A DNA stretch of 13,546 bases from positions 1-13,546 of the forward strand of contig NZBG01000015.1 in assembly GCA_002687795.1 (NCBI GenBank). Reading direction: 5' to 3'. A model generated the notes under the pieces. That model saw only the letters and a list, made by a program, of their open reading frames with translations, did no database searches and was not told the origin of the DNA. The stretch's first letter is position 1; each line of letters opens with the position of its first letter. Positions 1 to 7,900 of the stretch are shown here, in pieces. This stretch comes from Candidatus Woesearchaeota archaeon. Lineage in GTDB: Archaea > Nanobdellota > Nanobdellia > Woesearchaeales > GCA-2687795. Both the position numbers and the translations under genes were made by a program.

Positions 1-1597
1 CAAAATACGAACTTCCAGTAACATTAAGCCCTGTAAACGTTGCATTCTTAGCCACAATATTCCCTGAGCTGAAAGTAACCCCTGAAATATTAACATTGCC
101 TATATTAGTAGTGCCTGTAATATTCAGGTCACCCTGGACAAAAACATCTCCAGTAATATTCACATCTCCCTGCGCCCTTAGATCCCCTGCATCGCTCACA
201 TTAAAATTATCATTAACATTAAGCAAACCCTCTGAATAAACATCAGAGCAATATCCATCAGTTGAGCATGTTGTCTGCGCGGTAATCTCAAACTTAGGTA
301 TGCCCGAAGGCGTTGCGCTCCAGCCAACCCAGTCGCTTCCATTAAAAGCATAATTATGAGAATCATTTGCCAGCCCTTTCAGCTCAGAGCCGTCACCAAA
401 AAGGTATGTAGCGCTGATATTCCCCCTTGTCTTGATATTGCCGTCTATAGCGCTAACATTAACCTTATAATCTATAGTAAGATTCCCTGAAATATTCACA
501 TTCCTGCTATAGCTCTCATTAGGGCTGATAAAATCAGAGGTAAGGTTTGCCCACATGCCAACGCCTCCTCCTGAAGTAATCACTCCGGTCAGCTCAGAGC
601 CGTTGCCTTTAAACCATTTAGCAGTAACATTCCCCCCAACGCCAACATTCCCGGAAACATTCAAAGCCGAGCTTGGGGAAGAAACCCCTATTCCAACATT
701 TCCTATAGTATAATAAACAGTGCCCCCTGAGCTTGACCAGGGAGAAGTGGCGCTTGCTCCTGCGCTGATAGAAACCCAGTCGCTCCCATTATAGCCCTGG
801 AAAATATCATTAGTAAACCTAAGCGTTCCGGCAATAGCAGCAGCCGGAGCCCCTCCAATCACAACACCTCCCGGGGTATGGATATCCCCTGTAACATTCA
901 AACTGCCGGTAACCTTCACCCAGCCATTAAGAACATTATCAATAACCTCCCCCAAAGCAAACGTAATCTTCTGCCCCAGGCTAATATTGCCAACAGCCTC
1001 AACATCTCCCTCCTCAGTAAGATTAACCTCTCCAAGGCTGACATTCCCTCCAACAAACAGGCTTTCGCTGGCATTAAGAACTTCACTAACAGCAACCCTG
1101 CCCGTAAAATTAGCGCCTCCCAGCTTAGCATACTTACTAAACTCAGACTGCACAGAAGTAATATTATCGCTCATTATCAGCTCAGAGGCATCAGCAGGAT
1201 AGCCTGCATTAACAATAATCACATCATCAAAACTGCTATTATCCCCATAAATATCATCAGCAGAAGTAAAATTAGCGGAATCAAGGTCAACAGCAGCAAT
1301 CAGGTTATACTTCATCCCAGGCGTTAGATTAAGCTCATAAGTACTTCCCAAAACCATATCAAACACGCCATTGCTATCAGTCGCATTGCTGAAATTATAA
1401 GGTCCCCACTTAACATCAGAAAAATTATTATAGGTTGTAATATTGATTTGTAAAGAGCTATTGGTAAAAGCATCCCCGTTTGTCTTATTAGCCAGCTTGC
1501 CCTGGAAGCTGATAAAAGTAGTAATATTAAGCTCTGCGGAAGCAAAGCTAGCAAGAACTAAGCTCCAAAAACATAATATAACCAAAACCCTTCTCAT
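1..1597 (-). CDS. Large secreted stalk/tail-fibre-like surface protein (N-terminal 532 residues, 3' end off the window)
   Basis: The minus strand is open from the ATG at 1597 to base 1 with no stop, so this is a partial gene of at least 532 residues. The N-terminus has a signal peptide (MRRVLVILCFWSLVLASFASA, about residues 1-21). The mature part is Asn/Ser/Thr/Gly-rich with roughly 35 N-X-S/T sequons by my count. Residues about 297-340 hold a motif typical of tail-fibre/S74-type stalks: GNVGIG..SPSSALNVSGN followed by GNGSELTG. The GxGSELxG element recurs near residue 400 and an NGSDW element occurs near 269 and again near 417, so the protein is built of repeats alternating with NVSG/NITG stalk segments. 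The start is fixed by the signal peptide and by a 4-nt ATGA overlap with the upstream small gene. Likely an exported, glycosylated, elongated surface fibre; exact function unknown. Confidence 0.85.
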   Translation of the reverse strand, partial: MRRVLVILCFWSLVLASFASAELNITTFISFQGKLANKTNGDAFTNSSLQINITTYNNFSDVKWGPYNFSNATDSNGVFDMVLGSTYELNLTPGMKYNLIAAVDLDSANFTSADDIYGDNSSFDDVIIVNAGYPADASELIMSDNITSVQSEFSKYAKLGGANFTGRVAVSEVLNASESLFVGGNVSLGEVNLTEEGDVEAVGNISLGQKITFALGEVIDNVLNGWVKVTGSLNVTGDIHTPGGVVIGGAPAAAIAGTLRFTNDIFQGYNGSDWVSISAGASATSPWSSSGGTVYYTIGNVGIGVSSPSSALNVSGNVGVGGNVTAKWFKGNGSELTGVITSGGGVGMWANLTSDFISPNESYSRNVNISGNLTIDYKVNVSAIDGNIKTRGNISATYLFGDGSELKGLANDSHNYAFNGSDWVGWSATPSGIPKFEITAQTTCSTDGYCSDVYSEGLLNVNDNFNVSDAGDLRAQGDVNITGDVFVQGDLNITGTTNIGNVNISGVTFSSGNIVAKNATFTGLNVTGSSYF

Positions 1598-1788
1598 TTT
1601 TTCTTAAGCTTCTCCTTAACAATCTCATGAAACCAGTCCTGCTGGTAAAGCCAATTATGCACTATATTAGCCACAACTCCGTTAACCCCTGTCCCAAGCG
1701 TTCCCTCAAGCTTCTTAATAGCCTTAAACTGCTCCATTGGAATGGTGGCATGCACGCTCACGCCCTTTTTCTTCTTGTCATCTTCCAT
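1594..1788 (-). CDS. Small ribbon-helix-helix-like DNA-binding protein
   Basis: A 64-residue basic protein. After a Lys-rich start (MEDDKKKKG) it shows the layout of an RHH (Arc/MetJ-type) fold: a beta strand VSVHATIPMEQ, helix A around EQFKAIKKLEG, a TGVNG turn, and helix B around VVANIVHNWLYQQ, followed by a charged tail. RHH proteins normally dimerise and bind DNA through the paired strands, often as autorepressors. Its stop codon overlaps the start of the large surface-protein gene (ATGA on the minus strand), which implies one transcript and translational coupling. A TATA-like TTATAATA lies about 30 nt upstream of the start. The RHH assignment rests on pattern only; its target, perhaps its own promoter, is inferred. 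Confidence 0.7.
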   Translation of the reverse strand: MEDDKKKKGVSVHATIPMEQFKAIKKLEGTLGTGVNGVVANIVHNWLYQQDWFHEIVKEKLKKK

Positions 1789-1861
1789 TTTATTATATAA
1801 TCCTTATATTATTATTATAACATGACCATAAAATCATTATAAAATTACTATATGGCATTTA

Positions 1862-1873
1862 TTTATATATAAA
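1862..1873. promoter_or_regulatory. Palindromic TATA-rich element between divergent genes
   Basis: TTTATATATAAA is a perfect 12-bp palindrome in the very AT-rich spacer between the RHH gene (minus) and the toxin-antitoxin pair (plus). It resembles an archaeal TATA box readable both ways, but lies about 75 nt from the minus-strand start and 110 nt from the plus-strand start, so it may be an operator or simple AT richness. Confidence 0.3.
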
Positions 1874-1947
1874 CCTTTCTATAATTATATAATTAAAATT
1901 TTCCACAAATAAGCCTCTATATTTTTTCTTCAAAAATAACCAATAAA

Positions 1948-1955
1948 TTTAAATA
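1948..1955 (+). promoter_or_regulatory. TATA box of the toxin-antitoxin operon
   Basis: TTTAAATA matches the archaeal TATA consensus, is preceded by an A-rich BRE-like stretch, and its centre lies about 30 nt before the ATG at 1982. That spacing predicts a leaderless or nearly leaderless mRNA. Confidence 0.65.
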
Positions 1956-1961
1956 TAAGCT

Positions 1962-1981
1962 CTTATATATACTTATATAAG
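1962..1981. promoter_or_regulatory. Perfect inverted repeat, likely autoregulatory operator
   Basis: CTTATATA and TATATAAG form an exact 8-bp inverted repeat around a TACT spacer. It lies between the TATA box and the start codon, ending at the base just before the ATG at 1982, so it covers the predicted transcription start. A dimeric antitoxin bound here would block transcription, the usual arrangement in type II toxin-antitoxin operons. The repeat is seen directly; the operator role is inferred. Confidence 0.5.
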
Positions 1982-2248
1982 ATGAAACAAGAAACAATTT
2001 TACATAGTCCTACATTAGAATCTGTAATTATGGTAGAAAAAACCATCCAGGAGCACAGCCAACAATGTGGCAAGTATCAATTATGGAAAAAACTTCCAAG
2101 GAAAATGATGTATCAAACCTTCCAAGTTATTTTGGACTATCTAGAAGAATCTGGAAAAATCATTATTGATAAAGATGGATGTATTATTTGGACTTATAAT
2201 CCAGAAAGGATAAAAAGGATAATCTCTGAGGGACTAATAGCAAAATGA
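1982..2248 (+). CDS. Winged-helix-like antitoxin of a RelE-family toxin
   Basis: An 88-residue protein directly upstream of, and overlapping by ATGA, a RelE/ParE-type toxin gene. The sequence reads as a small winged-helix domain: helices around LESVIMVEKTIQEH and YQLWKKLP, a recognition-like helix RKMMYQTFQVILDYLEESG, then a beta-wing IIIDKDGCIIWTYN and a C-terminal helix PERIKRIISEG. The LWKKLP...TF..IL.YLEESGKI pattern is, to my recollection, recurrent in uncharacterised archaeal proteins beside RelE-like toxins. Gene order, overlap and the palindrome at its start codon support an antitoxin that also represses the operon. It lacks the RHH, AbrB or Phd signatures of classical RelE/ParE antitoxins. 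The fold is inferred from sequence pattern. Confidence 0.7.
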   Translation: MKQETILHSPTLESVIMVEKTIQEHSQQCGKYQLWKKLPRKMMYQTFQVILDYLEESGKIIIDKDGCIIWTYNPERIKRIISEGLIAK

Positions 2249-2583
2249 GTGAAAAGGGAATATTTGTAGCTTTTATATCTAACAAATTAAAAGAGGAATT
2301 TGAATCTCTTAAAGAAGGCAAAATCCAAGATCAGAATCTATATAAATTCATTGACAGGGCAATGGATGATCTAAAATTAGATTCAACATGCGGAACTAAG
2401 ATTCAAAAGAGGTTATGGCCTAAAGAATATATTAGAAAATATGGCATCACAAACCTTTGGAAATATGATTTGCCTAATGCCTGGAGATTAATTTACACAA
2501 TTGAAAGTGATGAAGTTAAGATAGTAAACATTATTCTTGAATGGTTTGATCATAAAAGCTATAATAAAAGATTCAAGTATTAA
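2245..2583 (+). CDS. RelE/ParE-superfamily toxin (putative mRNA interferase)
   Basis: A 112-residue protein with the compact alpha/beta layout of RelE-type toxins: an N-terminal strand (GIFVAFIS), helices at about 12-22 and 30-44, then strands around residues 76-86 (YDLPNAWRLIYTI) and 92-99 (KIVNIILEW). The C-terminus ends in the characteristic W-F-D-H-K-x-Y-x-x-R-F (about 100-110). R81, H103, Y106 and R109 are candidates for the mRNA-binding/cleavage residues by analogy with RelE/YoeB. RelE proteins cleave mRNA on the ribosome, while ParE relatives attack gyrase; the C-terminal motif favours the RelE side. Its ATG overlaps the antitoxin stop by 4 nt, so the two are co-translated. It looks intact. 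Confidence 0.8.
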   Translation: MSEKGIFVAFISNKLKEEFESLKEGKIQDQNLYKFIDRAMDDLKLDSTCGTKIQKRLWPKEYIRKYGITNLWKYDLPNAWRLIYTIESDEVKIVNIILEWFDHKSYNKRFKY

Positions 2584-2597
2584 TTCTGAGTAGCTAC

Positions 2598-2638
2598 CTT
2601 TCAATTCTTTTAACTCTTTAATATAGAGCTCACAGCTC
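2598..2638. terminator. Convergent spacer with T-rich run and short hairpin
   Basis: Between the toxin stop and the end of the minus-strand surface gene are T-rich clusters on the plus strand (2598-2620, archaeal-terminator-like) and a short perfect hairpin GAGCT-CAC-AGCTC (2626-2638). Termination in both directions is plausible, but the signals are weak. Confidence 0.3.
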
Positions 2639-2662
2639 AAAGTCCAAGACACCTAAGAAATC

Positions 2663-4987
2663 TCAGGTTCTCTTTCTCCTTTTCTTAGGCTTCTTAGACA
2701 GCACAATAAAAGCCGCTATAAAAAGAACAATGCTAATAACAAGGATAAGTATCAAAAACAATCTGTCTTTAACCTCCTCAGGGGCCAGCCTCTCCTCCTC
2801 CTTCAGCCTGAACATCTCGCTGGAAACCGCATAGCTGTTCCCGTACATTGACTCTATAGCAACCAGGTAATCCCCTGTGATCCAATCCATGCTGGTCTCA
2901 AAACTCTTCGCATACGAAGCCTGGTCCTCTACAGCAAAAGTCTCGCTCTCCTCATAAAGCACATAGCCATTCAGGTCCTTAATAAGATAATTAATAAGAA
3001 CATCAGCCGTTCCCCCCATAATATTAAGCAATGTAACCTGCGCCCTCAGGTTCTCTCCTGGATAAATCTCCTTATACTCCAGAGGCACATCAATCTTTAC
3101 ATCAAACAATATCTTCTTTGTAACCACCTCTAACACAACCGGTATTGTCTTCTCCACCCCTTCCCCTATTATAACAATCTCTCCGGAATAAATTCCATAC
3201 TTAGGCCCTGCCAATATATCAACATTCACAGACTTTGCCTGGCCTGGATACAATATAAACTCTTTATCTATTATAAACACAAAATCCTCTACAGCCTTAA
3301 CCTCAACCCTGAACTTCATCTTTACATTGCCTGCATTTGTAACAACAAACCTCTTCTTCTCGCTTTCACCCGTAACAAGCTTGCTCTTTACCTTATCTAT
3401 GCTCACATTAAACTCCTTAATAATCACCCTCTTCACAGGGACCTCTATATCAGCCCCGCTCTCCCCTCCTGCATCTCCTGCAGGCGCGGATGGCGTTGGC
3501 CCTCCGGACACATTAAGCAAAATATTATTTGAATTGGCGCTCAGCCCTCCATCAGAGCCTGTAAAATAAACAGTCTCCTGCCCTGTCCAATTAAGATCCG
3601 GGAAAAAAGAAACGCTGTTATTCTCATCTATATCAACTGTCACATTAACATTTCCTGTGGTGCTATAGCTAAGGTTCTCTGTCTCAACATCAGAAAAATA
3701 ATCATCCAGGTCAAAAACATTAGTGATATTTTTATCCTTAAGCCAGAACCAATCAGAGATTTCTCCTGAAAACACAGGAACATCATTAACAGAAACAACG
3801 CTGAGATTAACATAATTGCTAAGCGTAATATTAGTGCCGTCAGAGGCATTAAACACAATGCTTCTATTGCCAAAGAAATTAGAATCCGGCGTAAAACTAA
3901 CAATCCCATTATCAACAGAGACAGTAATATTCTCCATTGGGGAATAAAAATAACTAAGCGCATCCCTATCCAGGTCATAGAAATAATCATCCAGGTCAAT
4001 AAGATTATAGCTATTATCCTCATTCCAGCTTGCATTGTTGATGATCTGGCTCACATTAAGGTTAGACAGCTCAACAGTTCCCGCAGTATCAGAGCTGATA
4101 TTCAGCACAATTGTGCATGTAAGGTCGCTATTAGACAAGGTACAGCCATTGCAACTACACTCAGGAAATATATCATTCAAAGCATCAGTAAAATTAGCAA
4201 ACACTGTAGAAGAACTAAACTCTCCGCTGGAGCTGAACTCCGCCACCCCATCTCCGCCCACATCAATAGTCAGGTTATTAGGATACACTCCATTATAAGT
4301 ATCTCCTGCAACACTCATAGAAGCATTTGTCACAATCACATTAGTGGCAATCCTTATAGCCGGGCTCACGCTTCCGTCAGCAGCTTGGTAGATAGCAAAC
4401 CCTGACACATTAAACTTTACATCTCCTCCTGAATAAGACAAAATAGTGCACCCCAAACAATCCTCCCCGTTCTTCAAAATCCTTATATTAGAAAATGTAA
4501 GCTCCTTGATAGTAACCTCCGCGCTCTTATTAAGCTCTTTCAGTGAAGTATCATTAATAAAGATATAATTAGAGCTGATCTCAACATAAGAATCAAGGTC
4601 AACAGTCTCCCTACTGCTGATATCAATAAGCTCATTAAAATCAACAGCCCCAAAGCTGTTATTAAGCACAAGAGAAAGGGCTGCCCAGACAACCTCAGTA
4701 TTAAGCAGCTTAAAATTAAACAGGTTATTGCTATCAACAACATTAGGCGGCTTATTTGTTGGGGTAACGTCAAGAACCGCATTATTCCCTATAATAACCT
4801 GCGGCTGTGTGCCTGTCTTTGTATTATACACAAGCAAGGAATTATTCTCATTCAGAGTATACCTATTTGTGCTATAATCTGCCTTAAAAACAAGATTGCT
4901 ATTATCCCCGTCCAGTTCCCTTGCTTCAGCCGCAAAAAACAGAAGCAAACACAGAACAAAAAAAATAAGATATGTTTTCCAGCTCAT
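2663..4987 (-). CDS. Secreted, membrane-anchored surface protein with cadherin-like and Ig-like domains
   Basis: 774 residues. Domains in order: signal peptide 1-22; an Asn-rich beta domain about 25-315 with cysteine clusters C177/C180 and C277, C279, C282, C291; two cadherin-like (tandem-95 type) repeats at about 318-400 and 402-494, each with a DLDDYF.D motif, the first ending in VNDVP; a Gly/Ala/Pro linker 495-515; two beta-sandwich domains about 521-622 and 625-728; a transmembrane helix about 743-764; and a short basic tail (KKPKKRRKRT). It should sit in the cytoplasmic membrane with nearly everything outside, many N-X-S/T sequons suggesting glycosylation. The start overlaps the upstream gene's stop by ATGA. 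Residues 521-728 resemble the ectodomain of that neighbour. Adhesion or envelope architecture is inferred from domains. Confidence 0.85.
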   Translation of the reverse strand: MSWKTYLIFFVLCLLLFFAAEARELDGDNSNLVFKADYSTNRYTLNENNSLLVYNTKTGTQPQVIIGNNAVLDVTPTNKPPNVVDSNNLFNFKLLNTEVVWAALSLVLNNSFGAVDFNELIDISSRETVDLDSYVEISSNYIFINDTSLKELNKSAEVTIKELTFSNIRILKNGEDCLGCTILSYSGGDVKFNVSGFAIYQAADGSVSPAIRIATNVIVTNASMSVAGDTYNGVYPNNLTIDVGGDGVAEFSSSGEFSSSTVFANFTDALNDIFPECSCNGCTLSNSDLTCTIVLNISSDTAGTVELSNLNVSQIINNASWNEDNSYNLIDLDDYFYDLDRDALSYFYSPMENITVSVDNGIVSFTPDSNFFGNRSIVFNASDGTNITLSNYVNLSVVSVNDVPVFSGEISDWFWLKDKNITNVFDLDDYFSDVETENLSYSTTGNVNVTVDIDENNSVSFFPDLNWTGQETVYFTGSDGGLSANSNNILLNVSGGPTPSAPAGDAGGESGADIEVPVKRVIIKEFNVSIDKVKSKLVTGESEKKRFVVTNAGNVKMKFRVEVKAVEDFVFIIDKEFILYPGQAKSVNVDILAGPKYGIYSGEIVIIGEGVEKTIPVVLEVVTKKILFDVKIDVPLEYKEIYPGENLRAQVTLLNIMGGTADVLINYLIKDLNGYVLYEESETFAVEDQASYAKSFETSMDWITGDYLVAIESMYGNSYAVSSEMFRLKEEERLAPEEVKDRLFLILILVISIVLFIAAFIVLSKKPKKRRKRT

Positions 4988-7900
4988 TTTTTCATTAGCT
5001 CTTCAAACTTCTTTAACTGCTCCCTTTCCTTTCTCTCCAGCTCAGCCTCCTTCCTGCTCAGCTCTTCTTCTTCGCTGCTTGCTCCCCTTGAATCCTCGAA
5101 ACCCTTGGAACCCTTTGAATCCTTGGAACCCTTCTTGGCAGCAGGCTTAACTCCCTTTATCTTCCATGGCATTCCTTCCTTCCCTTTCTCCTTCCTTTTC
5201 TCCTTCTCTTTCTCCTTCCCCCTCTTCTTCTCTTTCTCCTCTTTCGCCCTCTTAATCTCAGCAATCTCTTTCTGCTTCTGCCCAACCATCCACTCATAAG
5301 CATCCTTAAGCCTATTATACAACACAGCTTTCTGCTCCCTGCTCAGTTGTGATAGAATCAGCTTGCTATAAATTCCCTTCAGCGCTGCATAAGAAGCAGC
5401 TACCCCATCAACATCATTATTCTTGATAAGCCTTTCAATCCTTGAAAATGTGCTGTTAAATCTGACGAGCCTCTTCTCCAGCAGCTCCTTGGCCCTTAGC
5501 TCTTTCTCTTCATTCTCCTTCCTTCTCTGCTCCTCCAGCCTTTCCCTCTCTTTCTGTTTCCTTGATATCTCCAGCTGTTTTCTCTTCTCCTCCTTCTCTT
5601 TCTGCCTTAATTCCCTTAATCTCCTCTTTTCTTCTCTCTCCTTCCTTAACTCATCTGCCCTATTCTTCTCTTCCTCCTTTCTCTTCAGCTCCTCCAGCCT
5701 CTTGCTCTCCTCTTTCCTCTTAACCTCCTCCAGCCTTTTTATTTCAGCCTCTTTTTCCCTTTCCTCATTTAATATCCTCTTCCTTTCCCTTTCCTTCTCC
5801 CTTAGCTTCCTCAGCCTTTCCCTTTTCTCTTTCCTTCTTTCCTCCTCTGTTTTATACAGTCCGGTTCTATGCAAAAGAGCATGCATCTTTTTCTTCCTTT
5901 CCTCTCTGGCAGCTGCCTTCCTTTTCTCTCTTTCCTTCTTCAGCCTCTCTCTTTCCTTCTTCAGCCTCTCCCTTTCCTTCTCATTTCTCTTTCTTTCCCT
6001 TTCCTTTCTTCTCTCTTCAAGCAGCCCTTTCTCCTCCTCTTCCCTCTTTCTCTCCTCTTTTTCCCTCTCATTCCTTCTCTTAATCTCCTCCAGCCTTCTC
6101 CTTTCCCCCAGCTTCCTCTCCACCTCTTCCCTCTTTCTCCTTTCTTCCTCTCTCCTTCTTATCTTCTCCAGCCTTATTTTCCTTTTTCTCTCGCTTCTTT
6201 CAATCGCAGTCTGTTTCTCCCTGCGCACCCATAAATAAACATTATTAAGCTTTGAATACAGCTCTTTCTTCACCTCAGCCTTAAGAGGCAGGGCAATTAA
6301 TTTATCATAAAATGCTTTAAGCTTAGAATAAGAGCCCACAACCATATCAGCCCTTTTCTCCTCAACATACCCTTCAGCCTTCCTAGCCAGCAGCCTGAAC
6401 TTATCTGTCTTCTTACTTAGCTTACTTCTTAACTTTAATTCCTTTTTTCTCCTCTTTCTCTCTTCCTTATCTGCCTTAATCCTCTCCTTCTCTTCCCTCT
6501 CCTTCCTTATTCTCTCCTCCTCTTGCGCTGCCTTCTTCCTGAGCTCTTCCTCCCTGGCCTTTTCTCTTTCCTTCTCTCTTAATTTCTTCTCCCTTTTCCT
6601 CTCTTCCCTCTTTTTCTCTTCCTTTCTTTTATACAGGCCAACCCTGCGCAGCAACCCATGCAGCCTTCTTGTTCTTTCTCTCCTGGCAATTGCCCTTTTC
6701 TCTTTTTCTCTCTCTATTCTTCTTTTCTCTTCTAACCTCTCCTTATTCTCTTCCTTCTCTCTTAGCTCTCCCAGCCGTTTATTCTCTTCTTTCTTTCTCT
6801 TTTCCTCTTCCAGAGTCTTCTTCTCTTCTTCTCTTTCCTTGAATTCATCTAATTTCTTCCTCTCCTTCAGCCTTCTCTGCTCTTCTTCAATCTTTCTTTT
6901 CTCCTCTTCAAACATCAGCTTTTCTTTCTCTTCCTTTAATTTCCTTCCTTCCCTTAGTCTTTCCCTCTTCCACTCCTGCCTTTCCTGCCTTCTCCTCTCC
7001 CTTCTGAGCTTCCTTTCCCTCTCCAACTCCCTCCTTTCCCTCTCCAGCTCTCTCCTTTCCCTCTCACTCTTATAAAACCCTGCAGAATGCAGGAACCTTC
7101 TAAACCTCCCGCTCCTTCTCTTTCTTTCCTCAACCTTCTGCTTAAACTTGATATCCTTTATCTTCAGCAACTCCCCATGCGCCTTTTCCATCTCCTCAAG
7201 CTGCTTCTCCCTCTTATCCAGCACCTTCTTCTTATACTTCTTGCTAAAAGCAGCATTGAGCTTATTATAGAGCCAGCCTCCAATAAAGAAATAAACACAT
7301 GCCCCCAATGCAAAGACCACGAAAATAATCATATAGAAAGTAACCCAGCAGAAAGGATCGCTGTTGCACAAATAGGATGGGCTGAAGCGTATCCCTTTCT
7401 CTATAACAACCTTCTCTGCCTGGGCAACCTCAAACAGGTAGCTTGCTGTGCCCGTGGAGCTTCCATACTTCGCAAGCGCGGTAAAAACATAATTCTCGCT
7501 CTTAAAATTATCAGGAATGTTTATTGTCTTAAAAAATGAGGCCTGTTTCTGAACAACCACTGTCTCGCTCTCGCTTATTATTGTATTGCCGTCAAGGTCC
7601 TTAACATAATACTCCATCTCGATATTAACAGGTTTTATCTCCTCAAGATTAAACAGCCTTACCTCAATAGTCACCTTATCCCCCGAATAGATTGTCCTCT
7701 CCCTTGCCAGAGGGTTAAGGTTCATATCAAAAAGGATATTCTTAGACTCAATCTCAACTATAAGCGGCACAACCTTCACATGTTCTCCTGACTTAACATT
7801 CAACTTGCCTATATACACATCAGGGATATGCTCAATCCTCTTTTCCTTATCAAATGCGGAGAATATAACAGGCAGGACTTTCGTTTGCCCCGGCTTTAAG

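Noticed and set aside
878..1327. Plus-strand frame of 149 codons
   Set aside because: Antisense to the partial surface protein, whose frame is open across the entire 1597 bases with signal peptide and stalk motifs.
1324..1554. Minus-strand hydrophobic 76-codon frame
   Set aside because: A shifted reading of the same strand as the surface protein; the correct frame starts at 1597 with a signal peptide and an ATGA overlap.
3640..4035. Minus-strand frame of 131 codons inside the 774-aa gene
   Set aside because: An out-of-frame shadow of a gene with clear signal peptide, repeats and TM; its Leu/Ile-rich content is typical of a +1 reading of Asn/Asp-rich codons.
5423..6238. Long plus-strand frame of 271 codons, Ser/Leu/Phe-rich
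   Set aside because: It is the antisense reading of the E/R/K-rich rod gene; the purine-rich coding strand forces open TCT/CTT/TTC frames opposite. No promoter or sensible domain.
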